Assembly: GCA_937920335.1 (NCBI GenBank)
Contig: CALGUT010000502.1
Location: forward strand, 1-9,270
Reading direction: 5' to 3'
Length of the DNA stretch: 9,270 bases
Source of the DNA: an uncultured Opitutales bacterium
GTDB taxonomy: Bacteria; Verrucomicrobiota; Verrucomicrobiia; Opitutales; UBA2995
A program made the position numbers and the translations under genes. Position 1 is the first letter of the stretch. Each line of letters starts with the position of its first letter. This document shows, one piece after another, positions 5,561-9,270 of the stretch. Below the pieces are notes generated by a model. That model worked only from the letters and a program-made list of their open reading frames with translations, was not told the origin of the DNA and did no database searches.

Positions 5561-7406
5561 TAACAGATTTGGCCAGGTTGCGTGGTTTATCTACATCGCA
5601 GCCTCGTTCGACGGCGATATAGTAGCTCAAAAGTTGAACAGGTATACAGGCTAATATCGGCGCAACAGCGGGGTGGCAGTCGGGTATTACGACTTCATCG
5701 TCTGCTAAGCCGTCTGGCATTTCGCAACTTTCTGATCTAACGATGATCAATTGTCCTTTTCTGGCCTTAACTTCCTGCATGTTGGAAATGACCTTTGAAA
5801 CCGTATCAGGCTCTGTTGCGATAAATACAGACGGGCAGTCTTCGCTGATGAGTGCGATTGGACCATGTTTCATCTCTGCTGCGGGATAACCTTCTGCGTG
5901 GATATAAGAGATTTCCTTGAGCTTAAGCGCCCCTTCTAGAGCGATGGGAAACATGCTGAGTCTTCCTAAAAAGAGAAAATCCTGTTTATGGACGTACTTC
6001 TTGGCAATGGTGTGGATGTGCTCACTTTGCTGAACGATCTTCCGGACAAGGTCTGGGACCTCTTTCAATCCAATGACCATTTCCGCTCCTTCGTTGAAAC
6101 TCAGGTCCCTTAGCCTTCCAAGGTAGAGGGCGAGCATAGCTCCGATCACTAACTGCGAAGTGAATGCTTTAGTTGATGCTACGCCAATTTCAGGGCCCGC
6201 ATGCTGGTAGATCCCACCATCAGATTCTCGGGCGATGGTCGATCCCACGCCGTTGGTGATCGCGAGCGTTGTATAGCCCTTGCGCTTCGATTCTTTGAGG
6301 GCAGCCAGCGTATCAATCGTTTCGCCAGACTGGCTAACGACTAATACCAGAGTATTCTTATCCAGGGGGGCGTTGCGATAGCGAAACTCCGACGCGTATT
6401 CCACTTCAACGGGAATGCGTGCGTACTTCTCGATTAAGAATTCGATCGTTAGGCAGGCGTGCCATGCGGTTCCACAGGCGCATAGCAAGATGCGATCAAT
6501 CTGGCGTAACTCCTGGGGCGTTACATTGAGACCTCCAAACTTAGCGGTGCTTTGGTCTTGCGAGAAACGACCGCGCATCGCGTTTTCTAACGCCTCCGGT
6601 TGCTCGAATATTTCTTTCAGCATGAAGTGGTCGAAGTCTCCGATCTCACCTTCGGAAACATCCCAATCAACCGTATTTATAACCGGTTGAACATCTTCTG
6701 ATTCGTGTGTGGAGATTGTGAAGTTGTTCCCTCGGATATGAACTAACTCGCCGTCGTTTAGATATACAACATTCGGAGTGCGACTGACTAACGCAGATAC
6801 GTCACTTGCCAGTAGCATCTCGTCGTTGCCAACACCGAGAATAAGGGGTGATCCGTGGCGAGCGCCTACCATTTCGTCTGGGCAGTCTGCGCAAAGTGCG
6901 GCTAGTCCGTAGGTGCCTTCCACATGGTGGAGAGCCTTTCGAACACTTTGGGAAAAACGGGTACCACCGTCCGATGGAGAGTCGATTTCTTTCGCGTAGT
7001 GGTAGGCGATGAGATTACAGAGGACCTCTGTATCGGTTTCTGAATAAAATGTGTATCCTTTTGAGGTTAGGAATTTTCGGATCGGATTGTAATTTTCTAT
7101 GACCCCATTGAGAACCAATGAGATTTTGCCATCGGAACTCAGATGTGGGTGAGCGTTTTCTTCAGTGACTCCTCCGTGAGTTGCCCACCGCGTATGGCAG
7201 ATCCCCATCTTTGCTTGACTGGGAGATTTCTTGACTGCTGCAAGAAGCTCTTTCACGCGGCCCACACGTTTTGTGACTTCTAACCCGCCGCTATCAAGCA
7301 CGGCCAACCCTGACGAGTCGTAACCTCTATATTCTAGACGTTTCAACCCTTCGAGTAGAATGCCTGTTGCATTTTGTTTACCCAAATATCCGACTATTCC
7401 ACACAT
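5550..7406 (-). CDS. glmS: Glutamine--fructose-6-phosphate aminotransferase (isomerizing)
   Basis: GlmS makes glucosamine-6-phosphate from fructose-6-phosphate and glutamine. It is the first committed cytoplasmic step to UDP-GlcNAc for peptidoglycan and lipopolysaccharide. All 618 residues fit the family length. The N-terminal glutaminase domain begins MCGIVGYLG with the nucleophile Cys2 after Met removal. It carries HTRWATHG (R73), NGVIENY (about 100-106) and SETDTE (D125). Two SIS domains follow: the first has CGTAWHA (311-317), SQSGET (358-363) and ASTKAFTSQ (410-418). The second has EGALKLKEISYIHAEGY with the isomerase Glu491 and ring-opening His503. The C-terminus LAKSVTVE provides Lys613, which forms the Schiff base with the sugar. 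No key residue is missing. AGGA lies ten bases before the ATG as a plausible Shine-Dalgarno. The upstream gap to glgC is 76 bases, too short for a glmS ribozyme, so control must be by another route. glmU is not adjacent. Confidence 0.98.
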   Translation of the reverse strand: MCGIVGYLGKQNATGILLEGLKRLEYRGYDSSGLAVLDSGGLEVTKRVGRVKELLAAVKKSPSQAKMGICHTRWATHGGVTEENAHPHLSSDGKISLVLNGVIENYNPIRKFLTSKGYTFYSETDTEVLCNLIAYHYAKEIDSPSDGGTRFSQSVRKALHHVEGTYGLAALCADCPDEMVGARHGSPLILGVGNDEMLLASDVSALVSRTPNVVYLNDGELVHIRGNNFTISTHESEDVQPVINTVDWDVSEGEIGDFDHFMLKEIFEQPEALENAMRGRFSQDQSTAKFGGLNVTPQELRQIDRILLCACGTAWHACLTIEFLIEKYARIPVEVEYASEFRYRNAPLDKNTLVLVVSQSGETIDTLAALKESKRKGYTTLAITNGVGSTIARESDGGIYQHAGPEIGVASTKAFTSQLVIGAMLALYLGRLRDLSFNEGAEMVIGLKEVPDLVRKIVQQSEHIHTIAKKYVHKQDFLFLGRLSMFPIALEGALKLKEISYIHAEGYPAAEMKHGPIALISEDCPSVFIATEPDTVSKVISNMQEVKARKGQLIIVRSESCEMPDGLADDEVVIPDCHPAVAPILACIPVQLLSYYIAVERGCDVDKPRNLAKSVTVE

Positions 7407-7482
7407 TTTTAGATTGTCCTAGAATTTGCGCTGAGAGATAAAGTAAGGGAGTCAGGAAGACGCTTATTTAACAAACTTTTTT
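7407..7482. promoter_or_regulatory. Divergent glmS-glgC promoter region
   Basis: The two start codons face away from each other across 76 bases, so both promoters must lie here or overlap the coding ends. No convincing -35/-10 pair was found on either strand. The glgC-proximal part is AT-rich, with a T6 run just before the ATG. The nearest purine-rich AGGAAG (7454-7459) is 23 bases from the ATG, too far for a Shine-Dalgarno, so glgC seems to start without one. Confidence 0.5.
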
Positions 7483-8763
7483 ATGACCCCAAAAGTACTC
7501 GCAGTAATCATGGGCGGAGGTCGAGGCACCCGCCTTTCCCCGCTGACAAAAGAGCGGTGCAAGCCGGCAGTCCCACTAGCCGGGAAGTATCGATTGGTAG
7601 ATATTCCTATAAGTAATTGTCTGAACTCCGGGTTGAACCGGGTCTACTTGCTAACCCAGTTTAATACGGCCTCCCTGCATCGGCACATCCAGGAGTCTTA
7701 TAAGTTTGATCCATTTGGTGGCGGTTTTGTGGATATTCTTGCGGCGGAGCAAACGGAGAAGGGTGAAAATTGGTATCAAGGTACAGCGGATGCGGTTCGG
7801 CAGAACATGCATCACTTCAGCAACTTTGATTTTGATTACCTGCTGATTCTGTCTGGCGATCAGTTGTATCGTATGGATTTCAATGAGCTGCTGCAGCAGC
7901 ACATCGTTTCAGGGGCTGAGGTCACTATTGCGGCCAAGGCGCTTCCAACTAGTCAGGTCGAAGGATTGGGACTCATGCGAGTGAATGATGATCTTTCTAT
8001 CTCTGAGTTTGTGGAGAAACCGACAGATCCAGAAGTCATAGATGGGTTGGCGATTAGCGAAAAATTGATGGAGCGCGTTAAGAGTGCAGGCGATGAAAAG
8101 CTCTGTCTCGCTTCCATGGGTATCTACATGTTCAACCGAGAGCTGCTCGTAGAATCCCTGAAGAACGATATGCGGGATTTCGGAAAAGAGATTATTCCCG
8201 GGCTTCTTGGTAAATCAAAGCTTAATGGTTACATCTTCGATGGCTATTGGGAGGATATTGGAACCGTGGCTTCGTTTTTTGAGGCAAACCTATCGTTGGC
8301 CAGCGATATGCCACCATTTAATTTCTTTGAAGCAGACTATCCTGTATATACGCACGCACGCTATCTCCCCGCTTCAAAGATTAACAAATGTACCATCGCT
8401 CATGCGATTATCGCAGATGGGTGTATTATTCATGATGCCGATCTTGTAAACTGCGTCATCGGTGTAAGGTCCATTATCCGAGGGGGTAGTAAGTTGGAGC
8501 GCGTGGTGATGATGGGCGGTGACTATTTCGAGATGCCCGAAGACATCGAGGAGGCTGCTGCGAAAGGCATTCCTCCGGTCGGGGTTGGAACGAACTGTTT
8601 CATCAAGAACGCTATCATTGATAAAAGTGCCCGAATTGGTAACAATGTAACTTTAAGTCCTGATGGTAAAGAGGACATGACAACCGGTGATGGCTACTTT
8701 GTCAGGGATGGCGTAATTGTGATTCTAAAGGGTGCAATTATTCCAGATGGTGCTATAATATAA
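7483..8763 (+). CDS. glgC: Glucose-1-phosphate adenylyltransferase (ADP-glucose pyrophosphorylase)
   Basis: GlgC makes ADP-glucose from ATP and glucose-1-phosphate, the regulated first step of bacterial glycogen synthesis. The 426 residues comprise an N-terminal nucleotidyltransferase domain (about 1-275) and a C-terminal left-handed beta-helix. Visible motifs are the nucleotide loop GGGRGTRLSPLTKERCKPAV (11-30), YRLVDIPISNCLNSG, YQGTADAVRQN (98-108), SGDQLYRMD with catalytic Asp126, FVEKP with the glucose-1-phosphate-binding Lys179, and FDGYWEDIGT (252-261). The sequence is closer in style to cyanobacterial/plant enzymes than to E. coli GlgC, as in MMGGDYFE, AIIDKSARIG and GVIVILKGAIIPDG. 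Lys381 and Lys416 match the two lysines that bind the activator 3-phosphoglycerate in those enzymes. The ATG at 7483 is the only usable start: upstream in frame there is no ATG, GTG or TTG before a stop at 7444-7446. It is divergent from glmS and one base ahead of the Usp gene. Confidence 0.97.
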   Translation: MTPKVLAVIMGGGRGTRLSPLTKERCKPAVPLAGKYRLVDIPISNCLNSGLNRVYLLTQFNTASLHRHIQESYKFDPFGGGFVDILAAEQTEKGENWYQGTADAVRQNMHHFSNFDFDYLLILSGDQLYRMDFNELLQQHIVSGAEVTIAAKALPTSQVEGLGLMRVNDDLSISEFVEKPTDPEVIDGLAISEKLMERVKSAGDEKLCLASMGIYMFNRELLVESLKNDMRDFGKEIIPGLLGKSKLNGYIFDGYWEDIGTVASFFEANLSLASDMPPFNFFEADYPVYTHARYLPASKINKCTIAHAIIADGCIIHDADLVNCVIGVRSIIRGGSKLERVVMMGGDYFEMPEDIEEAAAKGIPPVGVGTNCFIKNAIIDKSARIGNNVTLSPDGKEDMTTGDGYFVRDGVIVILKGAIIPDGAII

Positions 8764-8764
8764 T
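8751..8764 (+). promoter_or_regulatory. Candidate internal extended -10 promoter for the Usp gene
   Basis: TGCTATAAT at 8751-8759 is a perfect extended -10 element, and a second TATAAT overlaps it at 8759-8764. Both fall in the last codons and stop of glgC. From the first, transcription would start about at the A of the usp ATG (8765), giving a leaderless mRNA. No -35 box is recognisable, which extended -10 promoters can tolerate. Chance occurrence in AT-rich Ile codons is possible. Confidence 0.35.
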
Positions 8765-9270
8765 ATGACTAAAATACTTCTCTGTTCAGATGGTTCCTCG
8801 CACAGTCAGGTGTGCTGTCAGTATGGATCTTGGGTATTATCGCAGTTACCAGAAGCAAAACTGGATGTTCTCTATGTCAGTGACCTCAGACAGTATGAGG
8901 TTCCGTTGATTGCGGACCTAAGTGGAAGTTTGGGAATTCAACCGTATCAGTCGATCATTTCACAACTGGAGGACCTTGAAGCGAAGAAGGCTGCAGCTTT
9001 ATTAGCCGCTGCTCAATCGGTATTTGATGACGCTGATCAAGGGGACCGTATCAAGACTCACCATACCACTGGGTTCCTGGTAGACAGTTTGAAGGAATTC
9101 GAAGCCCCCTATGATCTGATTATGTTGGGAAAACGAGGTGAAACCTCCGAGTTGGCCAAGGATCACATTGGTTCAACGATTGAGAGAGTCGTACGTTCAA
9201 GTACCAAACCGTGTCTCGTTACGTCTAGAGCTTACAGTGATATTGGTAAAGTCGCACTGGCATTTGATGG
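8765..9270 (+). CDS. Universal stress protein, tandem-domain type (3' end outside window)
   Basis: Usp proteins are cytoplasmic Rossmann-like alpha/beta ATP- or AMP-binding proteins linked to stress survival and starvation; their exact actions vary. The visible 168 residues hold a complete first domain: MTKILLCSDGSSHS (strand 1 with the Asp that contacts adenine), LDVLYVSD, then YDLIMLGKRG and HIGSTIERVVRSSTKPCLV. This is the Gly-rich nucleotide loop plus the last strand. From residue 160 a new IGKVALAFDG repeats the start of a Usp fold, so the protein has two domains and continues past the window. The loop has ten residues between Gly125 and Gly136, where the single-domain consensus has nine. 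The ATG is one base after the glgC stop with no Shine-Dalgarno, so it is either translationally coupled to glgC or read from a leaderless transcript. The link to glycogen metabolism is from position only. Confidence 0.93.
   Translation, partial: MTKILLCSDGSSHSQVCCQYGSWVLSQLPEAKLDVLYVSDLRQYEVPLIADLSGSLGIQPYQSIISQLEDLEAKKAAALLAAAQSVFDDADQGDRIKTHHTTGFLVDSLKEFEAPYDLIMLGKRGETSELAKDHIGSTIERVVRSSTKPCLVTSRAYSDIGKVALAFD

Noticed and set aside
7407..7482. glmS ribozyme/riboswitch upstream of glmS
   Set aside because: The gap is 76 bases and shared with glgC. It has no room for, or sequence resemblance to, the ~150-nt ribozyme core.

Overview
The window is a chromosomal housekeeping and metabolic segment of a bacterium with about 50% GC. 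No mobile element, tRNA, rRNA or CRISPR array is visible. The six-domain ribosomal protein S1 and its codon use point to a Gram-negative-type bacterium. The plant/cyanobacterial-like GlgC, the large family-specific membrane protein and the scarcity of Shine-Dalgarno sequences would suit the Planctomycetes-Verrucomicrobia-Chlamydiae group, perhaps Verrucomicrobiota. That placement is inference, not something a marker gene here proves.

Layout: (1) 1-341 (+) is the C-terminal third of an agmatine deiminase. Three bases later, 345-2306 (+) encodes a 653-residue polytopic membrane protein of unknown function. (2) 2307-2524 is a 218-base gap with a weak terminator candidate, a possible promoter and a leader hairpin ending directly at the rpsA ribosome-binding site. 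(3) 2525-4189 (+) is rpsA (ribosomal protein S1). (4) 4209-4240 is a strong bidirectional terminator between rpsA and a convergent sigma-70 factor gene (4262-5302, -). (5) 5303-5549 is a non-coding gap with two inverted repeats. (6) 5550-7406 (-) is glmS. (7) A 76-base divergent gap separates glmS from glgC (7483-8763, +). One base after glgC, a tandem universal stress protein gene begins (8765 onward, +) and runs off the window.

Functionally, rpsA and the sigma factor serve translation and transcription. glmS and glgC are transcribed away from each other and draw on the same hexose-phosphate pool: GlmS sends fructose-6-phosphate to amino sugars for the cell wall, and GlgC sends glucose-1-phosphate to glycogen. 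The Usp gene is placed to be co-expressed with glgC, although glgC ends in a perfect extended -10 element that could drive a leaderless usp transcript.

No clearly new multi-gene system was found. The best leads are the rpsA leader structure (hairpin plus loop-complementary segment), the possible leaderless usp promoter inside the end of glgC, and the non-canonical DNA-binding residues and charged tail of the sigma factor.
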